This document shows, piece by piece, positions 37,295 through 47,455 of a stretch of DNA of 64,000 nt. This DNA is from Leptospirales bacterium (GTDB lineage: Bacteria > Spirochaetota > Leptospiria > Leptospirales > Leptonemataceae). Position numbers and translations under genes: made by a program. Below the pieces are notes generated by a model. It was not told the DNA's origin. It did no database searches and saw only the letters and a program-made list of their open reading frames with translations. The stretch lies in the NCBI GenBank assembly GCA_016788865.1, contig JAEUSB010000049.1, positions 22,735 to 86,734 on the forward strand. Reading direction: 5' to 3'. The number at the start of each line of letters is the position of its first letter. The stretch's first letter is position 1.

Positions 37295-39556
37295 ATGAAT
37301 TTGCCACAGTTCGTAGATTTCATAAAGCAGGACCTGCAGTTTGGTCAAAATCTGACAGGGACGTTTACTGTTCCTGAGGCCGAGGCCCGTTACGCTCCCA
37401 TTCCTGACCGGCTTGATCCGCGGCTCATGAAGGGCCTGGCAGCAAAGGGTCTGGATCGACTGTATACGCATCAAGCAGCCGCCATTTCTTCAGCGCTCAA
37501 CGGAAACAACACTCTGGTGGTGACGCCAACAGCTTCGGGCAAATCGCTCACCTATATGCTTCCAATTTTTCAGAAGAAGCTCACCTCACCTCAAAGTCGG
37601 GCTTTGCTCCTGTTTCCCACAAAGGCGCTGTCTCAGGATCAGCAGGCAGCTATCAATGAATTCAACGCTTCCTGTGAGACAGATTTCAAGATATTTACTT
37701 TCGATGGCGATACCTCACCGGAAGCGCGGCGACGAATCATGGAAGCAGGCGATTTCGTAGTTACAAATCCGGATATGCTGCACGCCGGAATTCTCCCCCA
37801 TCACACACTGTGGATAAAACTTTTTGAGAATCTTGATTTCATAGTAATAGATGAGTTGCATATCTATCGCGGTGTTTTCGGCAGCCATGTCGCGAATCTG
37901 CTCAGGAGACTGCTACGCATTGCTGCGTTCTACGGAAAGCATCCTCAGATACTGGCTGCTTCCGCAACAATCGGCAATCCCAAAGAGCATGCAGAGCGAC
38001 TAACGGGCCAGGGATTCACAGTCGTTGACGAAAATGGGGCACCGCGCGGAGCCAGGCACATACTGTTCTACAATCCGCCAGTTGTAAATCAGCAACTTGG
38101 GATTCGAGCATCAGCGCTCAAGGAGACGGCGTCCCTTGGCGCGTACCTGCTGAAGAATCGAATTCGTGTGATCTTCTTTTGTCGTAGTCGTTTGCGTGTT
38201 GAGCTGCTCTACACTTACCTGGTTGAGCGATGTCCGGAGCTGAAATCAAAGATCCGCGCCTATCGCGGCGGTTATCTTCCCAATGAGCGGAGAAAGATTG
38301 AACGGGAGCTGCGGGAAGGGAGTGTTCTTGCAGTCGTAAGCACCAACGCTCTTGAACTCGGAGTAGACATTGGGATGCTCGACGTGGCTGTCTGTATGGG
38401 ATATCCGGGCAGCATCAGCTCGCTCATGCAGCAGTTTGGGAGAGCCGGGCGCCGGAGTCAGGAATCGCTTTCAATTCTAGTGGCAACCTCAGATGGAACG
38501 GATCAGTATCTGATTCAGCATCCAGCGGATTTTCTTACGCGCAATCCTGAGCAGGCGATGGTGAACCCGGACAATTTGTTGATTGTTGCCGATCATATCA
38601 AGTGCGCCACTTTTGAGTTGCCCTTCAAGAAGACAGAAGCGTTTGGAAACTATTCCGCCACGCTTGAAGTGTTGGAGCATCTTGCTGAGAATCATGTAAT
38701 CCATGGATCGGGTGAATCCTTTCACTGGATGAGCGACGTTTATCCGGCCAACACAATCAGTCTACGGTCAGGTCCCAGGGAGAACTTTGCAATCATAGAT
38801 GTCACGGAGAAGGGTCGAGAGGAAGTAATCGGGGAGGTGGATTATTATTCCGCACCCACAATGATCCATCAGCATGCCATTTACATTCACCAGGGCAAAC
38901 AATACTACGTGGATGATCTGCTCTGGGATGAGCGACAGGCTCGGGTTCGTCGAATCGAAGAAGACTATTACACGGATGCCCACGAAAAGGTGAACATTGA
39001 AGTCCTGGAGGACCAGGCCAAACGCGTTCACAATTGGTTTGAGCTATCGCGCGGAGAGCTTTCACTCAGGACTAAAGCGGTAATGTTCAAGAAGATCAAG
39101 CTCGAGACCCACGAAAATCTTGGATGGGGGGACATTCATACTCCGGAGATCGAAATGCACACCCAGGGGGCATGGATTCTGCTACCAGAGGATCATCCTA
39201 TTCGATCTGGAATGCGAGAACATGACCTTGGCGCGATGCTGGCCGCTACGGCATTTGCGCTAAGTGTAGTTTCTCCGCTTTTTGTCATGTGCGATCCCAG
39301 AGATATGCGTTTTAGATCGGAAGTCAGGTCTGCTGTATTTCACAAACCTGTCATCTATATGTACGATTCCTTTCCGGGGGGTATGGAGTTGAGCTACAGG
39401 GTGATTGAAAATCTTCCCGGCCTGGCCATGTCCGCGCGCGATCTCGTGGAAGGTTGCGGTTGTGAGAATGGATGTCCTTCGTGCATTGGGCTTCCGGACG
39501 ACGAGTCGGCTGTGAAGGCGAATGCAATCAAAATGCTGGAAGCGCTGATGGGTTAA
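37295..39556 (+). CDS. mrfA: DEAD/DEAH-type helicase with DUF1998 domain (MrfA/YprA type)
   Basis: A 754-residue superfamily 2 helicase. Walker A TPTASGKS is at 77-84, the DELH box at 186-189, and QQFGRAGRRSQ in the second helicase domain. The DUF1998 end carries four cysteines 721, 723, 727 and 730 (CGCENGCPSC), the zinc or metal site of MrfA. MrfA unwinds DNA in a mitomycin repair route with the MrfB exonuclease. A TTG 13 codons upstream is a possible start; neither has a strong ribosome site. Confidence 0.8.
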   Translation: MNLPQFVDFIKQDLQFGQNLTGTFTVPEAEARYAPIPDRLDPRLMKGLAAKGLDRLYTHQAAAISSALNGNNTLVVTPTASGKSLTYMLPIFQKKLTSPQSRALLLFPTKALSQDQQAAINEFNASCETDFKIFTFDGDTSPEARRRIMEAGDFVVTNPDMLHAGILPHHTLWIKLFENLDFIVIDELHIYRGVFGSHVANLLRRLLRIAAFYGKHPQILAASATIGNPKEHAERLTGQGFTVVDENGAPRGARHILFYNPPVVNQQLGIRASALKETASLGAYLLKNRIRVIFFCRSRLRVELLYTYLVERCPELKSKIRAYRGGYLPNERRKIERELREGSVLAVVSTNALELGVDIGMLDVAVCMGYPGSISSLMQQFGRAGRRSQESLSILVATSDGTDQYLIQHPADFLTRNPEQAMVNPDNLLIVADHIKCATFELPFKKTEAFGNYSATLEVLEHLAENHVIHGSGESFHWMSDVYPANTISLRSGPRENFAIIDVTEKGREEVIGEVDYYSAPTMIHQHAIYIHQGKQYYVDDLLWDERQARVRRIEEDYYTDAHEKVNIEVLEDQAKRVHNWFELSRGELSLRTKAVMFKKIKLETHENLGWGDIHTPEIEMHTQGAWILLPEDHPIRSGMREHDLGAMLAATAFALSVVSPLFVMCDPRDMRFRSEVRSAVFHKPVIYMYDSFPGGMELSYRVIENLPGLAMSARDLVEGCGCENGCPSCIGLPDDESAVKANAIKMLEALMG

Positions 39557-39621
39557 CGTTAAAATTCATAAAGAAAAGCAAATAAAGATTGTGCGCCTTT
39601 CTGGCCGTGACATCTTCCGGC

Positions 39622-40134
39622 ATGGCAAAAAAAGCAAAGAAATCATCTGCAAAGAAATCTATCAGGAAGTCTGTAAAGAAAGCGGCCAAGAAACCTTCTC
39701 GGGCCCTCGCGAAAAAGACCCCTAAGAAATCCGTATCCAGTAAACCAGCTGTTCCAGCACCGCGTCGGGGGGATCTGGCCTGGACCGAATTGAACACATC
39801 AAATCCAGGTCAAGCATTGAGTTTCTATAAGAAACTATTTGGTTGGAGTGACAAATCCATGCCAATGGGCCCGGATATGACATACATCATGCTGGCACAA
39901 GCCGGGAAGCAATTTGGTGGTATTGCCCCCACGCAAGATCCCTCCGCTCCATCGCAGTGGCTAACCTATTTCTGGGCGGATAACGTCGATAAATCGACTG
40001 ATTCGGCGCAACAGTTGGGCGCAACAGTTGTGGTCCCACCTATGGACTTGCCGGGAACCGGTCGCATGTCTGTGCTTCGGGATCCTACAGGCGCTTCGTT
40101 TGCGCTGTTTCACTCAGACGGACCATTGCCTTAA
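39622..40134 (+). CDS. VOC (glyoxalase-like) protein with histone-H1-like N-terminal tail
   Basis: A 170-residue protein from ATG 39622. The first about 45 residues are Lys/Ala/Ser/Pro-rich with no acidic residues and resemble bacterial histone-H1-like tails. The rest is one VOC domain (DLAWTELNTSNPGQALSFYKK ... GATVVVPPMD ... SVLRDPTGASFALF). The VOC fold includes glyoxalases and antibiotic-binding proteins. The tail would be expected to bind nucleic acids. An upstream TTG start is possible. Convergent overlap of 50 bases with the next gene. Confidence 0.75.
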   Translation: MAKKAKKSSAKKSIRKSVKKAAKKPSRALAKKTPKKSVSSKPAVPAPRRGDLAWTELNTSNPGQALSFYKKLFGWSDKSMPMGPDMTYIMLAQAGKQFGGIAPTQDPSAPSQWLTYFWADNVDKSTDSAQQLGATVVVPPMDLPGTGRMSVLRDPTGASFALFHSDGPLP

Positions 40135-40645
40135 GTATGTTCGCTAGCCGCTCGTCCATCGGTGCAAGGTGGATGAGCGATCTTACCACGAATCCAAAGA
40201 ATTCCTGAAAAAACTTCCGGTTTACAACAAGGGGAGAGCTGATGTCTCCGTACCCCAGAATATAGCTGTCCGCGCTGCACTGGATTCCAAAGCTCTGCAA
40301 ACTCCATTCAGTAGTTTCATCCAGCGCGTGATCTTGATTCAATGCTTCTTCGCCTTTTAGAACCGCTTCTCCGCATTCGGCCAGCTCCGGGACCCACATT
40401 ACCACGGCCAGCTTGCAAAGCCCATTGAATCGCGTTCGATCTGAATGGATCCAAATCAGACTCTGGGGCCGATCGACAGACTGGCCCGGATAAGCAAAAA
40501 AATTCGCCCCAAAAATTCGTGCCGTCTCGATTGCGGGAATCCCTTCATGGGGATTGGGTTGAGGCCTGGCTACCGCATACTTTTCTTCCGCTCGATCCAG
40601 AGCGTTCTGCTCAAAATCCGAAAGACTGTCCCACGCATCGGCCAT
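40085..40645 (-). CDS. Hypothetical protein, convergent with the VOC gene
   Basis: A 186-residue protein from ATG 40645 (GAGG close upstream). Motifs include SLSDFEQNALDRAEEKY at the N-terminus and SLIWIHSDRTRFNGLCKLAVVMW. No signal peptide is seen from this start. A longer reading frame extends 39 codons upstream into the promoter region of the tetR-alkB operon, and I do not use it. Family unknown. Confidence 0.55.
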   Translation of the reverse strand: MADAWDSLSDFEQNALDRAEEKYAVARPQPNPHEGIPAIETARIFGANFFAYPGQSVDRPQSLIWIHSDRTRFNGLCKLAVVMWVPELAECGEAVLKGEEALNQDHALDETTEWSLQSFGIQCSADSYILGYGDISSPLVVNRKFFQEFFGFVVRSLIHLAPMDERLANILKAMVRLSETAQTKRL

Positions 40646-40700
40646 GGCCTCATCGGGGTGCGGGTCCTCCCTAGAGCAAGTTAAAACAACCCGAAAAGGA

Positions 40701-40728
40701 TTGACAAGGAATGGACATGTTTTATATT
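40701..40728 (+). promoter_or_regulatory. Sigma70-type promoter of the tetR-alkB-ferredoxin operon
   Basis: TTGACA at 40701-40706, a 16-base spacer, and TATATT at 40723-40728. A short palindrome AAC-ATTC-GTT lies a few bases downstream (about 40730-40739), and an outer inverted pair TTAAAAC (40681) and GTTTTAA (40737) flanks the promoter. Either could be the TetR operator. The -35 matches consensus fully and the -10 at 5 of 6 positions. Confidence 0.7.
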
Positions 40729-40803
40729 GAACATTCGTTTTAAATAAAGTTTGCCGGTTCAAGGGATAGCCCTCGAATTTGTGAAACTGTGAAGGAGGTA
40801 CAG

Positions 40804-41361
40804 ATGCCTAAGATCGTCGATCATGATGCGCTTCGCGCCGATCTGTTAGATCGGAGTTTTGACCTCTTTGCGCGCCGCGGTTTTGAGGGATTGACCATTC
40901 GCCAGATTGCAGAGGAGCTTGATGTCTCGACCGGCAGTCTGTACCACTACTTCGAATCGAAGGAAGCAATCTTTTTGCAGATGCTTGAACACGTCGGCCA
41001 GCGGGACGTTGGAATGGCTGTTGCAGCCTTACCAGCGAACGCAAATGTTCAGGAGCGAATTGGGGTACTACTCGATTTTGTGGCCAAACGCGAGGCTCAC
41101 TTCCAGAACTTGTTATTCATCGTCCTGGACTACTTCAGGCATCCAGGTGCGGAGCGCGCCGTTATGCGGCAAACAATACTCTTTTATCGCAGCGCGATCG
41201 CGAACAATTTGGGTCTTCAGGATGAAACCCGTGCCGCGACCCTGCTAAGTTTGATTATCGGGCATCTGGTTCAACGCCTTCTTGATCCAGGACTATCATT
41301 TGATCGGAAGAGCAAGTTCGGCATAGGAATCATTGAAAAATTTGCAGAGGTGGGAAAATGA
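40804..41361 (+). CDS. TetR-family regulator
   Basis: A 185-residue TetR regulator. The helix-turn-helix is at about 31-50 (TIRQIAEELDVSTGSLYHYF). The start is ATG 40804 because AAGGAGG precedes it at ideal spacing; the GTG at 40789 lies before that site. Its stop overlaps the alkB start by four bases, so it is transcribed with alkB and the ferredoxin, and probably represses its own operon in the absence of an alkane or fatty-acid-type ligand. This is inferred from position. Confidence 0.88.
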   Translation: MPKIVDHDALRADLLDRSFDLFARRGFEGLTIRQIAEELDVSTGSLYHYFESKEAIFLQMLEHVGQRDVGMAVAALPANANVQERIGVLLDFVAKREAHFQNLLFIVLDYFRHPGAERAVMRQTILFYRSAIANNLGLQDETRAATLLSLIIGHLVQRLLDPGLSFDRKSKFGIGIIEKFAEVGK

Positions 41362-42512
41362 TAAATTATGTGAAGTATCTGTTTACACCGCTCCTTATGA
41401 GCGTTGTTACGATCGGCGTTCTATTGGGTGCCGGTTGGATGTGGCTCGGACTTTCGGCCATATTCCTATTTGTTGTTGGTGGCGACGCAATTTCCGGAGA
41501 CGATCTCAGCAGGCCGGATTACAAACACAAATGGATTCTGAATTTGAATCTCTACGCGACTTTGCCCGTGCTCCTATTCATGCTTTTCTGTCTTGCCTGG
41601 ATGTGTGGTAGCCCGCAGAGCGATGCCCTCGGTTTTGGGGCGTTGATTAAAAGTCTAACAGGATACGACATCTTTACCGCCCGTGAAAATACGAAAGTAA
41701 TTCATCTGATCGGGGCCGTCCTCGGTGTGGGCCTTGCTGTTGCCGGGTATGGTACAAATGTAGCGCATGAGTTGACGCATCGGACTTCAGACCCCATGGC
41801 CATGACTATCGGTCGCTGGCTTCTCGCATTGGGTTGTCAGGCTGATTTTTCCATTGAGCATGTATACGGGCATCACTTGCATGTGGCGACTCAGAACGAT
41901 CCTGCAACAGCACTCCGTGGCGAGACTGTTTATGCTTTCATTGTTCGTTCCACGGTGCGCGGGCATCAGAGCGCCTGGAGGCTGGAAGAAAGTCGCTTGA
42001 AGAAGCGGGGCTATTCCACGTTATCATGGCGCAACCGCATGTTGCGGGGCTATGCAATGAGCATGGCCATTGTCATGGCCTTCGCCGCGATTGGTGGAAT
42101 TACGGGTATTATTGTGTTCCTGGGGCAGGCCCTGGTCTCGAAGGTTGTCCTGGAGATCGTGAATTATATGGAGCACTACGGCCTGGTCCGAGTTCCGGGG
42201 CAGCCAGTTAAACCTCGGCATTCATGGAACACAAACAAATGGATGAGTTCGCTCGTGCTCTATTCCCTCACCAGACACTCCGCTCACCACGAGAAGGGAA
42301 GCCTGCCATTCTACGAATTAAACCCTTACCCCGAGGCTCCGACCATGCCGTACGGATACTTGACGACTATTGTGATCACGCTTCTGCCGCCGCTCTGGAA
42401 CCGCGTCATGCAAACCAGGCTTGCGGAGTGGGATGAGAAGTTCGCAAGCGCTGAGGAACGTGCGTTAGCCCAGGGATCCATGGCTATCCGTCACGGAGTT
42501 CAACATGCTTGA
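41358..42512 (+). CDS. alkB: Alkane 1-monooxygenase-like AlkB
   Basis: A 384-residue integral-membrane di-iron hydroxylase. All four histidine-rich boxes are present: HELTH (His137, His141), EHVYGHH (His168, His172, His173), NYMEHYGL (His273) and RHSAHH (His307, His310, His311). Several hydrophobic helices precede them. AlkB hydroxylates the terminal carbon of alkanes or related lipids. Overlap with tetR is four bases and with the ferredoxin eight bases. The exact substrate is not given by sequence; fatty-acid-type substrates are also possible. Confidence 0.85.
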   Translation: MINYVKYLFTPLLMSVVTIGVLLGAGWMWLGLSAIFLFVVGGDAISGDDLSRPDYKHKWILNLNLYATLPVLLFMLFCLAWMCGSPQSDALGFGALIKSLTGYDIFTARENTKVIHLIGAVLGVGLAVAGYGTNVAHELTHRTSDPMAMTIGRWLLALGCQADFSIEHVYGHHLHVATQNDPATALRGETVYAFIVRSTVRGHQSAWRLEESRLKKRGYSTLSWRNRMLRGYAMSMAIVMAFAAIGGITGIIVFLGQALVSKVVLEIVNYMEHYGLVRVPGQPVKPRHSWNTNKWMSSLVLYSLTRHSAHHEKGSLPFYELNPYPEAPTMPYGYLTTIVITLLPPLWNRVMQTRLAEWDEKFASAEERALAQGSMAIRHGVQHA

Positions 42513-42807
42513 TCTGACGCCAAAGAAAACGGCACTCAGGGTCAGGCTCTTGCCCGCGGGTATCGAGGTGGAATGCAAACCAGGGCAGTCCATTCTTGAT
42601 GCAGCTCTGGCGTCAGAAATTGCATATCCGCATAACTGCCAGGTCGGGAGCTGCACGACATGCAAGGGTCGTCTGCGCGCGGGCAAGATCAAGGAGCTTT
42701 CGGATGTGGCGTACGTCCTTTCGGAAGAAGAGATCGGTGCCGGCACCATTCTGGCCTGCCAGTCCGTTCCGCAAACGGACGTTACCCTTGAGGTGGATCT
42801 GGATTAG
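42505..42807 (+). CDS. 2Fe-2S ferredoxin, likely electron donor for AlkB
   Basis: A 100-residue plant-type ferredoxin with cluster ligands Cys45, Cys50, Cys53 and Cys85 (CQVGSCTTC and LAC). It begins inside alkB (eight-base overlap). Most studied AlkB enzymes take electrons from rubredoxin; a ferredoxin gene in this position suggests a different donor. No reductase gene is adjacent. Confidence 0.9.
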   Translation: MLDLTPKKTALRVRLLPAGIEVECKPGQSILDAALASEIAYPHNCQVGSCTTCKGRLRAGKIKELSDVAYVLSEEEIGAGTILACQSVPQTDVTLEVDLD

Positions 42808-42831
42808 GTTCAGCACCTGGTCGGGTACTGA

Positions 42832-44466
42832 CTAGCGTCTGAGCGTGTACAAATAGTATTCTGTTCCATGTCGTTCTTTCACAACCTCACGATCATAATA
42901 TGTTTCGAGGAGGTGTTTCAACTGAGGAAAGGTATCGATCCGGCGGGCCTTTGCCTCACCAGGAAAGCCAACAGAGTAGACGACGATGTCAGGCTTTTCC
43001 CGTTCCAGTGATCCGATAAATTCTGCCTTGAAAGACTCGCGGAACGGGGTGTCCGTGAAGAACAGATAGTCGACGGGAAATCGCGTGGCATAGCGCAAGT
43101 TGCAACGGATCACTGCCCCAAGTGCAATGGATGCGTCTTCTATCACCTGATAGCGAATCACTTTGTTCGCATTACTCCCGCGAAGCTGCTCCACTCTGTT
43201 TGCTACCGCACCCACGATTTCAAACTCAGGAATCCGGGACGTGGCCTTTTTGCTAAGTAGACCAGTGCCCACATACGCATGATACGAATTTGTCTGCCGC
43301 ACTATCCAGCTTGTGGGAAGGATAAAGAATAGCAGGATGATCGACACCAACTCCAGTTTGGCAGGTACAGTTGGTTTTTCCCCCTGGAACATGCCCGTTA
43401 GGCGGCGAAGAAGATCACCGGCTACAATGGCTCCCACCAGATTAAACCCATGCCATAAAGGGTAAACATGATACTGAAAGCCTCTCCGTTGAGCTGCGTA
43501 CGTGAATAGCCCTGCCAGAAGAAAGAGTAGAATCTGGATCGTATTTCGGTCTCGTCTTAGCCAGACAAACGAAATCAGCAAAAGAATGTGGAATAGCGTT
43601 AAGTGGCCCGTGTCGCCAACGTCGCGAATGGGTACGTTGATTGGGAGCATCCATTTGTCAGGTCGAAGCGTGAACAGGTCCCCAATCAGAGGAAGGATTG
43701 GTCTGGCCTCCCAGGATGCGTAGGTAGCGTTAAGCGACCACCACGATTGTATTGCCGGGAACAGCTTTCCGGAAAGTGACAGCGGTAAGATCACCATAAA
43801 ACTGAAAATCAACACGGCGCACACACCGAAGGAGACGCCGCGAATTCGGTCACGTAGGGAGGATCGCTTTAGCGGCTGAATAAACAGTAAGCCAAGAGCG
43901 AGCGACGTTGGCTTTATCCAGCATGCAGCGCAGATAGCCAGCGCACCGAGAATCCAGAGAGCCCTGTTTGCGCTTTCCGGTAACGAAGATTCCTGAAGCT
44001 TGATGCTGGAAGCAAGTGCAAGGAGCCAGAAGGGGAGCATCAAGGTCTCTCGTTGGAAAGCTCCAAAAGGCGTGGCCTCGGCGACTAACGTGAAAGCGAG
44101 AGCCATGCCCGTTAGTGCCGCCGGAAGCGAAAAGCTTCGGAGCGTAAGAAACGTGGTGCTTGCCAGAATCAGCAGCCATGCTCCATCCAGGAGACGGAAT
44201 CCAAGATCGTCTGCACCAAAGAGAACGAGTCCCAACATATGGATGTAGTGCGTTAAGGGCAGGTTCAAAGACAGTATGTCTGTCCAGGGCATTTGACCCT
44301 GCATCCAGGACCAGCTTTCAAAGCGCAATATCGAGGCGTCCAGGCTTATCGACAGCGGCCAGCGGAGGCTCAGGAGGAGCGTGTCGAGACCACGCACGAA
44401 AACGACAGAGAGAGCTCCGAACCATACAAAGTATATTAACCGCGTGACGTTAGACGATTTTATCAT
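42832..44466 (-). CDS. GT-C type membrane glycosyltransferase-like protein
   Basis: A 544-residue protein with about ten helices and a C-terminal soluble domain. An acidic loop after TM1 (SLDASILRFESWSWMQGQMPW) fits GT-C enzymes that use polyprenyl-phosphate sugars. The start overlaps the lipid-kinase stop by four bases, so it is the last gene of the mnmG message. The sugar and acceptor are unknown. Confidence 0.65.
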   Translation of the reverse strand: MIKSSNVTRLIYFVWFGALSVVFVRGLDTLLLSLRWPLSISLDASILRFESWSWMQGQMPWTDILSLNLPLTHYIHMLGLVLFGADDLGFRLLDGAWLLILASTTFLTLRSFSLPAALTGMALAFTLVAEATPFGAFQRETLMLPFWLLALASSIKLQESSLPESANRALWILGALAICAACWIKPTSLALGLLFIQPLKRSSLRDRIRGVSFGVCAVLIFSFMVILPLSLSGKLFPAIQSWWSLNATYASWEARPILPLIGDLFTLRPDKWMLPINVPIRDVGDTGHLTLFHILLLISFVWLRRDRNTIQILLFLLAGLFTYAAQRRGFQYHVYPLWHGFNLVGAIVAGDLLRRLTGMFQGEKPTVPAKLELVSIILLFFILPTSWIVRQTNSYHAYVGTGLLSKKATSRIPEFEIVGAVANRVEQLRGSNANKVIRYQVIEDASIALGAVIRCNLRYATRFPVDYLFFTDTPFRESFKAEFIGSLEREKPDIVVYSVGFPGEAKARRIDTFPQLKHLLETYYDREVVKERHGTEYYLYTLRR

Positions 44467-45431
44467 AAAACAATGGGTAGCTTAAGATGCATGTTGCGGA
44501 ACCGGATAGATTTGGGCGATTCAATAGGGGGAATTTCTCCGTCCAGCTCCAGCGATATGGGATCAATGGGCTGAATGGAGAGGTCCGAGGATTCAAATTG
44601 TGTAAGTCCCGACACACCGTCGAGTTGTCCACCATACACCTTGCGACTATCCAGAACAATGCGTAGTTTACTCGTTTGCTTAATGCATACGACCTGGAAA
44701 GATCCATCTTCAATATTGCCGAAAGGCGCCCACTTCATTCCGCCGCCGTTAAAACGGCCGTTGCAAACAAAAAAATTTACAATCTTCTCTTCGAATTCGT
44801 GCTGATTCCCCTCCACATCTAAGTAAGAAACGCGCACTCGGGCGGGCCGATATTGAATCAATGTTCTCAGCGTATGATAGAAGAAGGCCGGGGTTCCGTT
44901 CTGAAAACGCGAAGCCTTCAGGTTCTTCAGTACAAGTCCTGCGACCCCGGCTGACGCAATGTTCATGAAATATCGCGTAAAGCCCATGGGTTCAATCGTA
45001 GTCTCTCCACAATCTACTAGCCGGTAGGCATTGTTGTGCAAAGCAACCGAATAGTCCGGACTCATGGATCTAACAGTTCTGTAAAAGTCGCCGCCCGTTC
45101 CAAGATTAATAAAGCCCAATGGAATGTCATCACTCAATGCCTTGCCGTTTTCAAAGTAACCGTTCATTGCTTCGTGGATAGTTCCGTCTCCACCCGCTAC
45201 CAGGATCTGCTTGAACTCGCGGTCTTTGAGTGCCTCGCGAACAAACTCCGTTGCATCGCCAGGGCCATGCGTAAAGATAAGTTCGTAATCCCCGAGCATT
45301 TCTCGGAGGCGCGGCTGAATCGCGTCGAACTGTTTTAATCCCCGTCCATGTCCACTCGTTGGATTGAGAATGAGCAGGCGTCGAGGCCCTGGTTTCTTTC
45401 GCAGCCACTTTCTAATTGAAGAGAATATCAT
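44463..45431 (-). CDS. Diacylglycerol/lipid kinase (YegS/DgkB-like)
   Basis: A 322-residue lipid kinase. The nucleotide motif is [11 protein letters not shown] with Gly80, Gly81, Asp82 and Gly83, and a second substrate motif is INLGTGGDF. It phosphorylates a lipid such as diacylglycerol. It overlaps mnmG by four bases and the downstream glycosyltransferase by four bases, which suggests a lipid or glycan envelope role. Confidence 0.88.
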   Translation of the reverse strand: MIFSSIRKWLRKKPGPRRLLILNPTSGHGRGLKQFDAIQPRLREMLGDYELIFTHGPGDATEFVREALKDREFKQILVAGGDGTIHEAMNGYFENGKALSDDIPLGFINLGTGGDFYRTVRSMSPDYSVALHNNAYRLVDCGETTIEPMGFTRYFMNIASAGVAGLVLKNLKASRFQNGTPAFFYHTLRTLIQYRPARVRVSYLDVEGNQHEFEEKIVNFFVCNGRFNGGGMKWAPFGNIEDGSFQVVCIKQTSKLRIVLDSRKVYGGQLDGVSGLTQFESSDLSIQPIDPISLELDGEIPPIESPKSIRFRNMHLKLPIVL

Positions 45432-47320
45432 ACCGTTTGGCCTGCGCGCTCATGTTCTAGAATCTTGATGTAGATAAGATCAATATCAGGCGGGTCAACG
45501 CCCGAAATCCGGCCTGCAGTGGCCAGATCGAAGGGTCGGAATCTTTTGAGTTTTTCGCGTGCCTCTTTCTTGATTCCCGGCACCGTTTCATAGTCAAAGT
45601 CAGGCGGGATGATGTGATTAGAGGACTTTTCTCGGCGCTGTACTTTATCTTCCTCGCGTTTAACGTAGCCTGCATACTTGATTTCAAGCTCAAGGACGCC
45701 CCGGTCTTCGCGTGGAACTTCTGCAAGTTCTGGAATCAGCGGAAGCATATCCTCTATAGCAAACTCGGGACGGCGCAGCAATGAATCCAGGGTTTTCCCA
45801 AAGCCCGACTTAGGAAGTTCCACGGAACGTTCTTTGAACATTGCTTCTAGCTCGGGACTCGACTTTATGCCGCGCGTTGCAAATATCTTCTTCAATGCGT
45901 TGATACGCTCATATCGCTCAAGCATTCTCTCATATACTGCCGGTTCGAGTGTACCGAGTTCTTTTCCATACTTCATCAGACGATAGTCGGCGTTGTCTTG
46001 TCGGAGAAGCAGTCGATGCTCCGCGCGGCTCGTAAACATTCGATACGGATCTTCGACTCCTTTCAGAACGAGATCATCAACCAGTACGCCAATGTAGGCT
46101 TCTCCGCGACCGAGGATGAAAGGGCTTTCTCCCCGCGCGGATCTAAGGACGTTCAAGCCAGCCATCAACCCCTGGGCGGCCGCCTCTTCATAGCCGGTGG
46201 TTCCATTGATTTGACCAGCGAAGTAAAGGTGCCTTATCTTCCTGGTTTCAAGGCCCTGGGTAAGCTCGCGCGGGTCGACAAAATCATACTCCACCGCGTA
46301 ACCAGGGCGGATGATTTCTGCGTTTTCCATCCCTCGAATGCTTCTGACAACTTGCCATTGAACTTCTTCTGGCAGGCTGGTGGAAACGCCGTTCAGATAG
46401 ACCTCTCCTGTTTCGATTCCTTCTGGCTCAATAAAGACTTGATGCCTTTCCTTGTCAGCGAATCGGACAATCTTGTCTTCTATAGAAGGGCAGTACCTGG
46501 GGCCGCTACTCTTGATTTGGCCTGAGTACATTGGCGAACGATCGAGATTTGCGCGAATGATTCCGTGCGTCTTCTCGTTTGTGTACGCGATGAAGCAGGA
46601 GATTTGCTTCTGGGTGATTGGTTCGCTTGCGTATGAAAAGGCACAGGGAATTTCGTCCGGCTCCTGTTCCTCCATCACAGTTAAGTCAAGCGAGCGTTTC
46701 AAAACCCTGGGGGGAGTTCCTGTTTTCAGGCGCCCAAGTGCAAAGCCATACCTGGTCAGACAGTCGGATAGCTTCATAGCCGATTGCTCTGCGATACGTC
46801 CCGATTGTGCCTGGTATTCTCCAATGTGAATAAGCGCCTGCAAGAATGTGCCCGTGGTTAGAATAACGTAGTCTGCGAAAAATTCTTGCCCCCTCCCCGT
46901 GATGATTCCCCGGACCGTATCATTTTCAATTAGTAAAGAATCACAAGTATCTTGTCGGAAACTCAGGTTGGGTGTTGCCTCAAGGGTCCATTTGACTGTA
47001 TTTTGATAAGCTTTCTTTTCTGCCTGTGCGCGCGGAGCCCAGACCGCAGGGCCGCGGGAGCGATTGAGCATTTTGAAGTGAATCCCCGTCCGGTCGGTTA
47101 CTCTCCCCATGATTCCGCCAAGTGCGTCGACTTCGCGTACCATATGTCCCTTTGCGATTCCGCCAATGGCCGGGTTGCAGGACATCTGGCCAATTGTATC
47201 GAGGTTCATCGTGAGGAGCAGGGTATGCAGGCCACCGCGTGCACATGCATGAGCCGCTTCCGCGCCGGCGTGCCCGCCACCGACGACGATTACGTTGTAC
47301 TTGGTAGGCACTGCTTCCAC
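45428..47320 (-). CDS. mnmG: tRNA uridine-5-carboxymethylaminomethyl modification enzyme MnmG
   Basis: A 630-residue MnmG (GidA). The FAD motif is [12 protein letters not shown] at the start. Family blocks [21 protein letters not shown] and PGYAVEYDF are present. With MnmE it makes cmnm5 modification of the wobble uridine. The start is GTG at 47320; a second GTG three codons later is possible. It is the first gene of a three-gene minus-strand message. Confidence 0.95.
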   Translation of the reverse strand: MEAVPTKYNVIVVGGGHAGAEAAHACARGGLHTLLLTMNLDTIGQMSCNPAIGGIAKGHMVREVDALGGIMGRVTDRTGIHFKMLNRSRGPAVWAPRAQAEKKAYQNTVKWTLEATPNLSFRQDTCDSLLIENDTVRGIITGRGQEFFADYVILTTGTFLQALIHIGEYQAQSGRIAEQSAMKLSDCLTRYGFALGRLKTGTPPRVLKRSLDLTVMEEQEPDEIPCAFSYASEPITQKQISCFIAYTNEKTHGIIRANLDRSPMYSGQIKSSGPRYCPSIEDKIVRFADKERHQVFIEPEGIETGEVYLNGVSTSLPEEVQWQVVRSIRGMENAEIIRPGYAVEYDFVDPRELTQGLETRKIRHLYFAGQINGTTGYEEAAAQGLMAGLNVLRSARGESPFILGRGEAYIGVLVDDLVLKGVEDPYRMFTSRAEHRLLLRQDNADYRLMKYGKELGTLEPAVYERMLERYERINALKKIFATRGIKSSPELEAMFKERSVELPKSGFGKTLDSLLRRPEFAIEDMLPLIPELAEVPREDRGVLELEIKYAGYVKREEDKVQRREKSSNHIIPPDFDYETVPGIKKEAREKLKRFRPFDLATAGRISGVDPPDIDLIYIKILEHERAGQTV

Positions 47321-47455
47321 GGAAGTGATCTTTTGCCCGGGGCGCCGTCCGGCAAGTGGTTTATGCGGATGGTTACCTCGTCGAAACCCCGATTGTGGAG
47401 CAATACCAGGCTCGATTCGGCTGGACGGGCAGCTTGCATTTTGGGAGTTTCACGC

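Noticed and set aside
46952..47455. A long plus-strand extension that would fuse 168 residues to the patatin
   Set aside because: The first part is the complement of mnmG; a good ribosome site and ATG at 47456 start right at the patatin fold.
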